Shown here in pieces: positions 35,393 through 44,343 of a stretch of 64,000 nucleotides of DNA. The stretch is from JAVBMP01 sp031552195 (GTDB lineage: Bacteria; Desulfobacterota; Desulfovibrionia; Desulfovibrionales; Desulfovibrionaceae): positions 123,354 to 187,353 of the forward strand of contig JAVBMT010000023.1 of NCBI GenBank assembly GCA_031552195.1. Direction: 5' to 3'. Positions within the stretch are counted from its first letter, which is position 1. Each line of letters begins with the position of its first letter. The translations under genes were made by a program, and so were the position numbers. The notes beneath the pieces are model-generated. The model saw nothing but the letters and a program-made list of their open reading frames with translations. It did not search any database and was not told where the DNA came from.

Positions 35393-36565
35393 ATGCAAAA
35401 TGTGCTTGTAACCGCGGCTGGAACACGAGTGGCCTACTCCATCTGCAAAAGCCTGGCCCGGCACGGCGTGAAAGTATACGCGGGCGACAGCGCCCCCACT
35501 CCCATGACGGCCTTTTCGCGCCACTGCGCCGGTTCTTTGCGCTATGCCTCGCCCTTTATGGCCGAAGAGCAATTTCTGGCCGACTTAAATACTTTCATCA
35601 CCCGGCACGATATAAAGATTCTTGTTCCGGTGCTTGAAGAAAGTTTTTGCATAGCTAAAAACCTGCACCGTCTTCCGGAGGGGTTGCGCGTGGCCTTGCC
35701 TGACTACGCGACCATCCTGAAACTGCATGACAAAGGCAGCATGGCACGCATCGCGAGCGCCATAGGCGTTGCCGTTCCTCAAACTTACGAAGCGGCCGAC
35801 GTGCTTGCCGACCCCGGGCTTCTTTCCAACCTGCGCTTTCCATCCCTTATCAAGCCCAAACAGGGCGGCGGGGGCTGGGCCGTAATGCACTTCGACTCGC
35901 CGGAACCCATGCTGGAAACCATAAGGCAACCGGATTTCCAGGCCGACCGCTTCCTGGTGCAACAGAAAATAGACGGCGAGGCCATCTGCGTTTGCGCCGT
36001 GTACCAAAACGGGCAATATATAACCGGTGACGCGTACCGGGCGGTCAAGGCCTATCCGGTGCCTTACGGCCAGCCCACCATCAGGGAAACGGTTTCCGGC
36101 GGGCAATCTTTGGAAAACCTGAAAAAATTGCTCGACCATGTCGGCTGGCACGGCGTTTGCGAAGCTGATTTCCTGGTGGACAGGCAAACCGGAGAAAGCT
36201 GGCTGCTGGACGTGAACCCCCGCTTCTGGGGTTCAGTCGGCCACAATGTCGCCGCCGGGGTTGATTACCCGTATTACTACTATCGCCTGGCCCTCGGCGA
36301 AACCAATCTTTATCCGGAAAGCAGCATCGCCGGAACCCGCACCAAATGGCTGGGCGGAGACATCCTGCGCTTTGCCGTAGAGTTTTCCCAGGCACAAGGC
36401 AAGTTCGCCTTCCTCAAAGAAAGCTGGAACAGTCATAAGCGAATCAAAGCCTATGACGACTGGGGGCTGACAGATCCCCTGCCTTTTCTGGTTTGGGTAT
36501 ATAACCGTTGCGCGGACAGAATTTTCAAACGCCAGCGCGATGTGCTGCCCGGCGTATGGCAATAG
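35393..36565 (+). CDS. ATP-grasp family ligase
   Basis: A 390-residue enzyme with an N-terminal Rossmann-like domain (NVLVTAAGTRVAYSICKSLA, about 3-22) and an ATP-grasp domain at about 110-310. ATP-binding features are FPSLIKPKQGGGGWAV (about 148-163) and the Mg-binding LLDVNPRFWGSVGHNV (about 268-283). It resembles PylC/carbamoyl-phosphate-synthase-type ATP-grasp proteins that form an amide or acyl-phosphate intermediate. It is preceded by a 186-bp AT-rich gap and has its own context in the exosortase locus. Its substrate is unknown; attachment of an amino acid or other carboxylate to the glycan would fit the neighbouring deacetylase, FemAB and aminotransferase. Confidence 0.85.
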   Translation: MQNVLVTAAGTRVAYSICKSLARHGVKVYAGDSAPTPMTAFSRHCAGSLRYASPFMAEEQFLADLNTFITRHDIKILVPVLEESFCIAKNLHRLPEGLRVALPDYATILKLHDKGSMARIASAIGVAVPQTYEAADVLADPGLLSNLRFPSLIKPKQGGGGWAVMHFDSPEPMLETIRQPDFQADRFLVQQKIDGEAICVCAVYQNGQYITGDAYRAVKAYPVPYGQPTIRETVSGGQSLENLKKLLDHVGWHGVCEADFLVDRQTGESWLLDVNPRFWGSVGHNVAAGVDYPYYYYRLALGETNLYPESSIAGTRTKWLGGDILRFAVEFSQAQGKFAFLKESWNSHKRIKAYDDWGLTDPLPFLVWVYNRCADRIFKRQRDVLPGVWQ

Positions 36566-36752
36566 GACGAATTCGCATTGAGAATGCCGATATGCCTTGG
36601 CGCACGAACGCGTGGATAAATAAAGCAACATGCCTTTGACTCAAGCGGTTAAAGCACGGACATATGCGGAAAACAACAATGCTTCCGCGGTTAAAAAAGC
36701 CGTAAACGAGCAGTAATTCCGGTGCGGAACTTCCGCCTAAAGAGAGCGTATA

Positions 36753-37913
36753 ATGGGTTCAGAACAAGCCGCCGTGCGGTCAAGACGCATCCAATCCATC
36801 GACATGATGCGCGGAATATGCATCATTATCATGGTTATCGGGCACACCCGCGCCAGTTTGGGCAAATATGCCGAAATGGCCTTCGGGGCGGCTACCATGC
36901 TGCCGGAACCAACAGACCTTGCCGTTGCCCGGCCGATAATGTTTCTGATGCGCCTGATTTCTCACCCGGCAGCTGTAGCCTTCATCTTTTTGGCAGGGGT
37001 CAGCGTTTACCTGTGGCAAAAAAAATACGGAGAATCCAGATCGCTTACCCGATATCTGTTCCTGCGCGGTCTGGCGTTAATAGGAATTAACTTCATACTG
37101 AATACCACCGGCCTGTTCTCCGGCCATTTTTCAACCAGCCTGCACGTTCTTTGGGCCATAGGCTTCGGCATGTTGCTGATGATCATTTTCGCCCGCCTGC
37201 CAAAGCCGGTTTTATGGCTTTTGTCCATAGCCATATTGTGCGGCCATAACGCTCTTACAGGCCTTTCCTTCAGTTCTCCGCTTCTTGAAGCCGTCTGGAA
37301 AATTCTTTTTCTTTACGATTCCGTAGCCCTGCCTGGCGGCGGCGCTATTTATCTCCCTTTTCCCACTATGCCCTGGGTTGTTATGATGATGTTGGGCTAC
37401 CTCTGCGGCGGCTTGTTCACGCTGGACAAAAACCGCATCCGCATTTTCATGATGACAGGTCTGGCCTGCATGGCGGCATTTCTAGTTCTGCGCTATTTCC
37501 GCTGCTATGGCGACCCTGATCCATGGCTGACCTACCAGGAAACATGGAAAACTATCGCTTCGTTTTTTAATATTGAAAAATATCCTCCCTCTCTCCAATT
37601 TTCGCTGTTTTCCTTTGCCTGCGTGTTCTGGGGCCTGGCTTTTCTTGAACGCTACAAAATTGCAATTCCCTCCGTCATATTATTGGGCAATGAATCTCTG
37701 CTCATGTACTTCGGGCACCTTGTCATATTGAAAGCCGTGCCGAGAATATTGTCCCTGATAAACAATGACTGGACCGCGGCCGCCTTTCCTTATGTTTTCA
37801 CTTTGAAGGGAACCTTCGTCTACTCGGCGCTGATTATAGCAGCTCTTTATCCCTGCTGCGTATTGCTGCAAAGCCGCAAAGCCGCAAAGCGCAAAGCCAT
37901 CCGCTCGGCTTAG
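36753..37913 (+). CDS. DUF1624/heparan-alpha-glucosaminide acetyltransferase-like membrane acyltransferase
   Basis: A 386-residue protein with about ten transmembrane helices. The N-terminal motif RRIQSIDMMRGICIIIMVIG (about 10-29) followed by GHTR holds the conserved Arg and His of membrane acyltransferases of the DUF1624/OpgC-like type. It probably moves an acyl group from cytosolic acyl-CoA across the membrane onto the glycan. It starts at ATG 36753 after a 187-bp gap and ends 39 bp before the ligase. The very basic C-terminus (SRKAAKRKAIRSA) fits a cytoplasmic tail. Confidence 0.82.
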   Translation: MGSEQAAVRSRRIQSIDMMRGICIIIMVIGHTRASLGKYAEMAFGAATMLPEPTDLAVARPIMFLMRLISHPAAVAFIFLAGVSVYLWQKKYGESRSLTRYLFLRGLALIGINFILNTTGLFSGHFSTSLHVLWAIGFGMLLMIIFARLPKPVLWLLSIAILCGHNALTGLSFSSPLLEAVWKILFLYDSVALPGGGAIYLPFPTMPWVVMMMLGYLCGGLFTLDKNRIRIFMMTGLACMAAFLVLRYFRCYGDPDPWLTYQETWKTIASFFNIEKYPPSLQFSLFSFACVFWGLAFLERYKIAIPSVILLGNESLLMYFGHLVILKAVPRILSLINNDWTAAAFPYVFTLKGTFVYSALIIAALYPCCVLLQSRKAAKRKAIRSA

Positions 37914-37952
37914 GCAAATGGAACGGACTGTTCCGAAAAACGGCGTACACGC

Positions 37953-39326
37953 ATGATAAACCGCATACTTATATATCTGGTGATGCTCATTACCGTCGGA
38001 AGGGCGCTAGAATTTTTTCCGTTTCTGGCTCCCCTTCAACTGGGCAAAGTAGTGATCGGCGGGGCCACTGTTTACGTGGCTATGACTTTTAACGGCATTA
38101 AACGCAACGCCATCATAAACAACCCGCTAAGCAAGCATATCGGGTTGATAATCATTCTTGGAGGCCTGAGCATTCCTTTCAGCGTCTGGCCTGGGGGAGC
38201 TTTCAATTCTTTTCTCGGCTATATGAGGATTATGCTTATCTTCGCGGTTCTGTGCGCCCTGGCCGGGGCAACCTACTCTCAAAGCGTCATAAACGCCGCC
38301 ATGTTGACAGTGGCCGTCCTGGCCTTGCTGATGTTCTTCGCCAGAGGGGCAGGAGGACGGATATCGGTAAGTTCAACCTACGACCCGAACGACATCGCCC
38401 TGCTTTTCACCATATTCCTGCCGCATCTCATAATAAGCGGCATAACCTCAAAAAATATCATGCGCTATCTCTGGTTCGCCGTTGCCGGACTGGCCCTGAC
38501 CGGCATTGCCTTAACGCAATCGCGCGGCGCTATCGTCGCCCTGGCCGCGATTACCCTATACTGCCTTACCCAGCTGAAAAAAGGGCGCATTGCCATATTC
38601 CTGCTGGCCTGCATAGGGTTCGGAATTGTGGCGTACACGGCGGACGACGCCTTCTGGGATCGTTTTACAACCCTGCAAACACAGGAAGACTATAACTTTG
38701 AAGCCAAGGAAGGCCGGGTTGAGATATGGAAAAACGGCCTCGTCATTATGGCGAAAAATCCACTTTTGGGCATTGGAATAGGGCAATTTTCGTCCGCTAT
38801 GGGAATGATAGGCAATGGAGTATACCTTACGGCGCATAACGCCTATATCCAAATCGGGGCGGAACTGGGCATTTTCGGTTTAGCGGCCTATTTGCTCATG
38901 CTCTGGAAAATCGCCGTTATCGCCAGGCGCGGCATGGTCTCTTCGGCCATTTCCCATGCTGACCGATTACGTTATATGGCCTTGCTCATAGGACTTATCG
39001 GGTTTATGGCCGGCTCTTGCTTCTTGTCACAGGCCTACGGTCCCATTTTATGCTCGTATCAGGCCGTAAGCGCGGCCCTTGCCATGCATCTGGTTCGCCT
39101 GGAAAATGAAGCCGCCATTGAGAAGGCGGACTTGCCGGACGCACAGGCCGTAACGCCAATACCGCCACCCGCCAGAGAAGAATACGCCCAGCACAGTCTT
39201 GCGGCCAAAGCGGCCGCCAAACGGGCAAAACGCGAACAGATGCTGAAACGCGGAGACGAAGCTTATAAAAAGCGAAGATCTATAACTGGGCCGGAAAAAT
39301 CAAGACAAGAGCGTACACATGATTAA
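37953..39326 (+). CDS. O-antigen ligase family protein (exosortase-associated type)
   Basis: A 457-residue polytopic membrane protein with about ten helices. The central Wzy_C motif region reads LTQSRGAIVALAAIT (about 188-202), and the large periplasmic loop contains GRVEIWKNGLVIMAKNPLLG and AHNAYIQIGAELGIFGLAAY, typical of WaaL/Wzy-type enzymes, here given as separate motifs. The tail (about 400-457) is soluble and Lys/Arg/Ala-rich. It may polymerise the repeat unit or transfer glycan to proteins or lipid; TIGR03097 members are proposed O-glycosylation ligases in exosortase systems. The next gene overlaps by 8 bp. Confidence 0.88.
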   Translation: MINRILIYLVMLITVGRALEFFPFLAPLQLGKVVIGGATVYVAMTFNGIKRNAIINNPLSKHIGLIIILGGLSIPFSVWPGGAFNSFLGYMRIMLIFAVLCALAGATYSQSVINAAMLTVAVLALLMFFARGAGGRISVSSTYDPNDIALLFTIFLPHLIISGITSKNIMRYLWFAVAGLALTGIALTQSRGAIVALAAITLYCLTQLKKGRIAIFLLACIGFGIVAYTADDAFWDRFTTLQTQEDYNFEAKEGRVEIWKNGLVIMAKNPLLGIGIGQFSSAMGMIGNGVYLTAHNAYIQIGAELGIFGLAAYLLMLWKIAVIARRGMVSSAISHADRLRYMALLIGLIGFMAGSCFLSQAYGPILCSYQAVSAALAMHLVRLENEAAIEKADLPDAQAVTPIPPPAREEYAQHSLAAKAAAKRAKREQMLKRGDEAYKKRRSITGPEKSRQERTHD

Positions 39327-40503
39327 TGGTAAGGATTTTATAGTCTTTTCAGACGATTGGGGCAGGCACCCCTTCAGCTGCCAGCATATTATGCGGCATT
39401 TTCTGCCGCACAACAGGCTGTTGTGGGTGAACACCATCGGCTTGCGGACTCCTAGCCTTACCGCCTATGACATCCGCCGCTCAGCGGAAAAACTTGTTTC
39501 ATGGCTTAAACCCGGCCCTAAACAAGAGCATGTTTCTCTGCCTGAGAATCTGCACGTTATTTCCCCGGTGATGATTCCTTTCAACAATATTCCGCGCGTG
39601 CGCTCCTTTAACCGCTCAAGCGTCGTCAAATCAGTCCGCGCGGCCATGCGCGCACTGAACATGGACCAGCCTGTTGTTCTTGCCACCCTGCCGAACGCTT
39701 CGGAATATGCCGGTCAATTTGACGAGGCGCTCACGGTCTACTACTGCGTCGACGATTTTACCGTATGGCCGGGCATGAACCAGCCGGAACTGGTAAAGGA
39801 AATGGAAGACAACCTGTTGCGCCGGGCCGACCTGGTTATTGCCGTTTCCGATTCACTGCGCGGCAGCCGTTCAAACGGACGCGAACCGACTAAACTGCTC
39901 ACGCACGGCGTTGAAGTTGATCATTTTTCGCTTGAGGGTAAAATTTTGCCCACCCCGAAAATATTACAGGGTATAAGTCACCCGGTCATAGGGTTTTACG
40001 GCCTTATAGACAAACACTTCAACGTCGGGCTGGTACGCGCCGTGCTCGAAGCGAAACCGGATTGGCAAGTGGTTTGCATCGGAACAAAACGTATCAGCCT
40101 GGAAGAACTTGAACGCAAACCTAATTTTCACTGGTTTCCAGCCCTGCCGTATCAGGAGCTTCCCGCTGCCGCGGCATGCTTTGACGCGGCTGTTATTCCG
40201 TATTTCGTGAACGAGCACACCCGTACGGCCAATCCGCTCAAACTGCGCGAATACATGGCTACAGGAAAGCCCGTCGTCACAACGCCAATGCCTGAAGTCT
40301 TGCGTTTTTCCGGCACGATAAAAATAGCCGATGGAGCGGAAAACTTCATAAGGGCAATCGAAGAAGCCCTGGAAGAACCGGTTGACCTTGAAACCCGCCA
40401 AGAGGCGCTGCGCGGTGAAAGCTGGGCGGACAAAGCCGGGCTTGTGTCGGATTGGATTGAAGAAGCCATGGCTTTAAAGAAAAGGAACGCCTGCCCGTCG
40501 TGA
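39319..40503 (+). CDS. GT-B fold glycosyltransferase
   Basis: A 394-residue soluble glycosyltransferase. The N-terminus reads INGKDFIVFSDDWGRHPFSC and contains HIMRHFLPHNRLLWVN, as in the XrtA-linked GT1 transferases. The C-terminal donor-binding half contains GFYGLIDKHFNV (about 223), PALPYQELPAAAACFDAAVI (about 274-293) and the E-x7-E-like segment NPLKLREYMATGKPVVTTP (about 305-323). It is translated in overlap with the ligase gene (8 bp) and with the next transferase (4 bp). Sugar specificity unknown. Confidence 0.87.
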   Translation: MINGKDFIVFSDDWGRHPFSCQHIMRHFLPHNRLLWVNTIGLRTPSLTAYDIRRSAEKLVSWLKPGPKQEHVSLPENLHVISPVMIPFNNIPRVRSFNRSSVVKSVRAAMRALNMDQPVVLATLPNASEYAGQFDEALTVYYCVDDFTVWPGMNQPELVKEMEDNLLRRADLVIAVSDSLRGSRSNGREPTKLLTHGVEVDHFSLEGKILPTPKILQGISHPVIGFYGLIDKHFNVGLVRAVLEAKPDWQVVCIGTKRISLEELERKPNFHWFPALPYQELPAAAACFDAAVIPYFVNEHTRTANPLKLREYMATGKPVVTTPMPEVLRFSGTIKIADGAENFIRAIEEALEEPVDLETRQEALRGESWADKAGLVSDWIEEAMALKKRNACPS

Positions 40504-41636
40504 AACCCAGAATTTTCATCGCGCTTGCCACAGGCATACTGGGAGGACCGGGAAAAGGCCTGGTGCAGTTTCTCAAGTCCGGCGGCCTGGAAGGATGCTA
40601 TCCTATCCTGATTGATTACGAAACCCGCCCTGATGCTGAAAATTTGCCGGATACGGAGTATGCCGCGGCAATAAAAAGCACCGGCGCGCGGCTGGTCACC
40701 ATACGCCAGAAAAAAGCTTTCGATCCAGCCATTGTTGAGCAATGCCTTAGGGTTATACGCGAAAACAACCTGCAGATATTGCAGTCGCACGGCTATAAAA
40801 GCCATGTGCTGTGCTGGCTGCTGCGCCGCAAAACCGGATTGCCCTGGGTAGCCTTCGTGCACGGCTGGACGGCCGAAAATCTTAAAATACGCTTCTATGC
40901 GGCTGTGGAACTGATAATGACTATGTTGGCCGATGAGGTTGTTGCGGTTTCGGAGTCGGTGCGCTCGCGCTTGCTGCCGCCTGCACGCTCTCGGTGCGTG
41001 GTTATTCCGAACGCTGTCGAGCAAACCGAAACCGCGAACGGCCAGAGCGATGGCCGGGACGTACGCCGGGGGCTTGGCCTGCAAGAAAACGACATACTGG
41101 CCGGAGTAATCGGCCGTTTGAGCCCTGAGAAAGGACAGAGCGTTTTTCTCAGAGCGCTGGCCGCAGCCAGGAAAAAAGATCCGCGCCTTAAAGGGCTTCT
41201 GGTCGGAGGCGGCCAGGAAAAAGAGCGCCTGCAAGCTGAGGCGGAGGCCCTTGGTTTAAAAGAGCACTGCTTTTTCACAGGCCATGTGCAAGGAATGGCT
41301 CCATATTACCGGGCCATGGATATCCAGGTTATGCCGTCCTTCAGCGAGGGCATGCCGAATGCCGCGCTGGAAGGCATGCTTTTCGGTCTGCCGCTGCTCG
41401 CGACGAATGTCGGCGGCATACCAGAAGTTGTTCTTGATGGGGCGACAGGCCTGCTTGTAAACGCCGGCGATGAAAATGCCCTGGCGTCAGGCATGCTGAA
41501 GCTGGCTGAAGATTCCCGGTTGCGGGCCAGCCTGGGAAACTCCGGACGAGAACGGGTTATGGCGTATTTTGATCCAAAGGTGCGGGCAAAACGCATTCTT
41601 ACCTTGTACCATAACCTCCTGCAAATAAAATCCTAG
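40500..41636 (+). CDS. Family 4 glycosyltransferase
   Basis: A 378-residue GT4-type retaining glycosyltransferase. The N-terminal half shows a GPGKGLVQFLKSGG loop; the C-terminal half shows VIGRLSPEKGQSVFLRALAA (about 200-219), GHVQGMAPYYRAMDIQVMPS (about 260-279) and the EGMPNAALEGMLFGLPLLAT region with GGIPEVVLDGATGLLV (about 283-325). The GTG start overlaps the previous stop by 4 bp. It acts on the cytosolic side to extend the glycan. Specific sugar unknown. Confidence 0.9.
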   Translation: MKPRIFIALATGILGGPGKGLVQFLKSGGLEGCYPILIDYETRPDAENLPDTEYAAAIKSTGARLVTIRQKKAFDPAIVEQCLRVIRENNLQILQSHGYKSHVLCWLLRRKTGLPWVAFVHGWTAENLKIRFYAAVELIMTMLADEVVAVSESVRSRLLPPARSRCVVIPNAVEQTETANGQSDGRDVRRGLGLQENDILAGVIGRLSPEKGQSVFLRALAAARKKDPRLKGLLVGGGQEKERLQAEAEALGLKEHCFFTGHVQGMAPYYRAMDIQVMPSFSEGMPNAALEGMLFGLPLLATNVGGIPEVVLDGATGLLVNAGDENALASGMLKLAEDSRLRASLGNSGRERVMAYFDPKVRAKRILTLYHNLLQIKS

Positions 41637-41649
41637 GAGAACACCACCT

Positions 41650-42468
41650 ATGGAAGCCTGGAAACGTTTTAAACTGGCGGTAAAGCGCAAAGAGACTCCC
41701 TTCTACGCCGCACTGCATGATATCGCGAGAGCCGTGATGGGGATATCCATGCCTGTTATTCCTGTCTTTCATAGTGCTCTGTATAGTGAATGGGCCGCCC
41801 GCACCTCGCTCTGGCATGACTTTTGGCGTATTTTTTACTACGAACCCATGTTCAAGTCGCAGTGCCGCGCGGTCGGGAAAGATTTCAAGATGTGGTATGG
41901 AGGAAACGGCGTCACCCGCATATTGGGCAATCTCGAAATATATTTAGGCGATAACGTACGCACGTTTGACAACATCAGCCTGTGCGGCGTGCGGATATTC
42001 GACAAGCCCGAACTGAAAGTCGGCAACAATGTTTACCTCGGCCCAAGTTCAAGGTTTATGATCGCCAAAGAGGTAAGCATAGGCGACAACACGATCATCG
42101 GTTCGCGCAACATGATAGTTGACAACCCCGGACACCCGTCAGACGCGTGGGAAAGACTGGCCCGGTCAGGCGGCTTGCCCTCGCCCGAAAGCGTTAAACC
42201 TGTTTCTATCGGGGCGTTCTGCTTTTTCGGGGCGGACTGCTATATCTATCCTGGCGCTCAAGTCGGTGATGGCGTTGTAAGCCAGGTTGGAACGCACATC
42301 AAAGGCAACATTCCGCCGTTCGTCACTATCGCCGGAAACCCCTGCCGAGTGATAAAAGCGCTGGATATCCCGGAGCGCCTGGAGGAACTGGCGGGTAAAG
42401 ACCGTTTCGCCGCCTGGCACGAAGAACGCAGACTTTATTTTGAAGAACACGGGGAACCGAAACGATGA
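41650..42468 (+). CDS. Hexapeptide-repeat (LbH) acyltransferase
   Basis: A 272-residue acyltransferase. After about 70 N-terminal residues with some hydrophobic character, left-handed beta-helix turns follow (VTRILGNLEIYLGDNVRTFD, GNNVYLGPSSRFMIAKEVSI, GDNTIIGSRNMIVDNPGHPS), interrupted by a loop and completed by GAQVGDGVVSQVGTHIKGNI and FVTIAGNPCRVIKAL. The pattern matches the NodL/WecH-type sugar O-acyltransferases. AGGAGA upstream supports ATG 41650. It overlaps the following fusion gene by 4 bp, which itself begins with another LbH domain, so two acyltransferases may modify different positions. Confidence 0.88.
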   Translation: MEAWKRFKLAVKRKETPFYAALHDIARAVMGISMPVIPVFHSALYSEWAARTSLWHDFWRIFYYEPMFKSQCRAVGKDFKMWYGGNGVTRILGNLEIYLGDNVRTFDNISLCGVRIFDKPELKVGNNVYLGPSSRFMIAKEVSIGDNTIIGSRNMIVDNPGHPSDAWERLARSGGLPSPESVKPVSIGAFCFFGADCYIYPGAQVGDGVVSQVGTHIKGNIPPFVTIAGNPCRVIKALDIPERLEELAGKDRFAAWHEERRLYFEEHGEPKR

Positions 42469-44174
42469 AAAAAGCCCTGCAGTCGCTTTTTCTTGCGCCC
42501 GCCGGCCTGTTTTACGCGCTGATGCTCTTGTGCGCGTTTATTGCCGGCAAGAAACGCGCATTCATGAGCATGTCGCAATTTCTAGCCCTTTGGCCTGGCC
42601 TGGCCGGAATTTGGCTGCGCGCAGCCTTTTACCGCCTGGCTCTTACCCATTCCTCGCAGCATACCGTAATCGAGTTCCTTACCACTTTTTCAAGCCGTGA
42701 AGCCCGCCTGGCCCCTCATGTGTCCATAGGGTCCGGTTGCAACATAGGCCGTGTGGAAATAGGCGAAGATTGCATCATAGGCTCGCAGGCAACTTTGCTT
42801 AGCGGCAGGCGGCAACACTCTTTTGCTGATCCGCACACCCCAATACGCCTGCAAGAAGGAATTTTTGAAAAGATCACCCTGGGCCGCGACTGCTGGATAG
42901 GAAACGGGTCTGTTGTTATGGCCGATATCGGCGAAGGGTCTGTCGTGGCGGCCGGCAGCGTTGTGGTCCGCCCGGTTCCGCCCTTCAGCATCGTGGCCGG
43001 AAACCCGGCCAAAGTTATAGGTTCGCGTCTTGAAGGGGCGGCACAAGAACGCACTCTCTGCAAAGAGCCGATCAAACCCTGCGTGATGCAGCTTTTGGTC
43101 ACCCTGAATATCGGAGGAGCTGAAAGTTTGGCTTTAAATCTGCTTGCATTGGGCAAGAACAGTTTTGACGGGTTCGTTCTCGGCCTGTTCCAGGAAACCG
43201 GAACCCTGGAAAAACAACTTCAGGATTTCGGACTGCCCAGCCTGGCCATGCGGGCTGAAAAAACCGGCAGGCTGAAAGGCATATTGAATTTGCGCAAAGC
43301 CATACTGGACAACAACGTTGCCATAATGCACACCCATGCAGCCTGGCTTCTGCCCTATGCCATTCCAGCCGCAAAACTGGCCGGAATTCCGCTGATTTAT
43401 ACGGAACACTCCATCAATGCCCTTCAGACTATGCCCAAGCTGCGCCGCGCGCTAAAACTGGCGGCCCCGTTCATATCCGGCATTGTTTGCATAAGCGAGC
43501 ACATCGCGGAATATTTAATTAAAGAAGTGGGCATAAACCCCAAAAAAATAAATATCATCCACAATGGGGTGGATACCGTACGCTTTTCTCCGGAAGGCGG
43601 TAAAATATCCCTTCCCTGGAACGAAAAGGCCTTCGTCTTCGGCACCGTGGCCAGATTGCATGACGCCAAGGATTTTCCCAACCTCTTGAAAGCCTTCGCC
43701 ATCGTGCATGAACGCCGCCCGGAAGCCCGCCTGTTCATAGCCGGCGACGGCGATCAACACAGCACGATTACGGCCCTGATAACCGAACTTGGCCTTGAAG
43801 AAAGCGTCTGCCTTGCTGGGGCGCGTTCCGACGTTCCCGACATTCTGCGCTCACTTGATGTTTTCGTGCTTTCATCAAAGCATGAAGGTTTTCCTATGGC
43901 GGTGCTGGAAGCCATGGCAAGCGGCGCCCCCGTTATTGCCACCAGAGTGGGCGGACTTGCCGCTCTTAACGCGGACGGGGACCATATTTTCCTCGTTAAT
44001 CCGGAAAACAGCGCCGCATTGGCCGAAGCCATGAACGAGCTTCTGGAAAATGCGGATAAACGCGCCGAACTTGCGGCTGCCGGCCTGAAAAAAGTCCGTT
44101 CTGACTACGCGGTAGGCACTATGGCGGAACAATATTTCCGCCTTTACCTGCAAAAAGGGTTAAGAAAAAAATAA
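42465..44174 (+). CDS. Bifunctional LbH acyltransferase - GT4 glycosyltransferase fusion
   Basis: A 569-residue protein combining two enzymes in one frame. Residues 1-195 are a hexapeptide acyltransferase with an N-terminal hydrophobic segment (LFYALMLLCAFIAG), helix turns (RLAPHVSIGSGCNIGRVEIG, DCIIGSQATLLSGRRQH, DCWIGNGSVVMADIGEG) and the terminal IVAGNPAKVIGSRLEG. Residues 205-569 are a complete GT4 transferase, with LNIGGAESLALNLL (about 212), THAAWLLPYAIP (about 288), NIIHNGVDTVRFSPEGG and EGFPMAVLEAMASGAPVIATRVGG (given as a motif region near 473-496). The two halves read through without a frameshift. It is the last gene before the exosortase promoter region. Confidence 0.9.
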   Translation: MKKALQSLFLAPAGLFYALMLLCAFIAGKKRAFMSMSQFLALWPGLAGIWLRAAFYRLALTHSSQHTVIEFLTTFSSREARLAPHVSIGSGCNIGRVEIGEDCIIGSQATLLSGRRQHSFADPHTPIRLQEGIFEKITLGRDCWIGNGSVVMADIGEGSVVAAGSVVVRPVPPFSIVAGNPAKVIGSRLEGAAQERTLCKEPIKPCVMQLLVTLNIGGAESLALNLLALGKNSFDGFVLGLFQETGTLEKQLQDFGLPSLAMRAEKTGRLKGILNLRKAILDNNVAIMHTHAAWLLPYAIPAAKLAGIPLIYTEHSINALQTMPKLRRALKLAAPFISGIVCISEHIAEYLIKEVGINPKKINIIHNGVDTVRFSPEGGKISLPWNEKAFVFGTVARLHDAKDFPNLLKAFAIVHERRPEARLFIAGDGDQHSTITALITELGLEESVCLAGARSDVPDILRSLDVFVLSSKHEGFPMAVLEAMASGAPVIATRVGGLAALNADGDHIFLVNPENSAALAEAMNELLENADKRAELAAAGLKKVRSDYAVGTMAEQYFRLYLQKGLRKK

Positions 44175-44217
44175 AACCGATAAGCTCGGACAGTGCGCAT
44201 GCCGAACCTCTTTCCCC

Positions 44218-44247
44218 TTGCCTATAATCGGACTTTTACATTAATAT
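44218..44247 (+). promoter_or_regulatory. Possible promoter upstream of the exosortase gene
   Basis: TTGCCT (44218-44223) and TAATAT (44242-44247) are 18 bp apart in a 169-bp AT-rich gap. An imperfect inverted TTTAC...GTAAA (44235-44239, 44251-44255) overlaps the -10 region and loosely recalls the boxes upstream of prsT. The exosortase genes may thus be transcribed separately from the glycan genes. Confidence 0.35.
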
Positions 44248-44343
44248 AGCGTAAATATAGCAATAATTTTACTGAATTTGCGAGAAAACGCCGGGTTACC
44301 ATGTGCGGTTCAGGTAACAACAATCAGTGGATAAGGAGATAAA

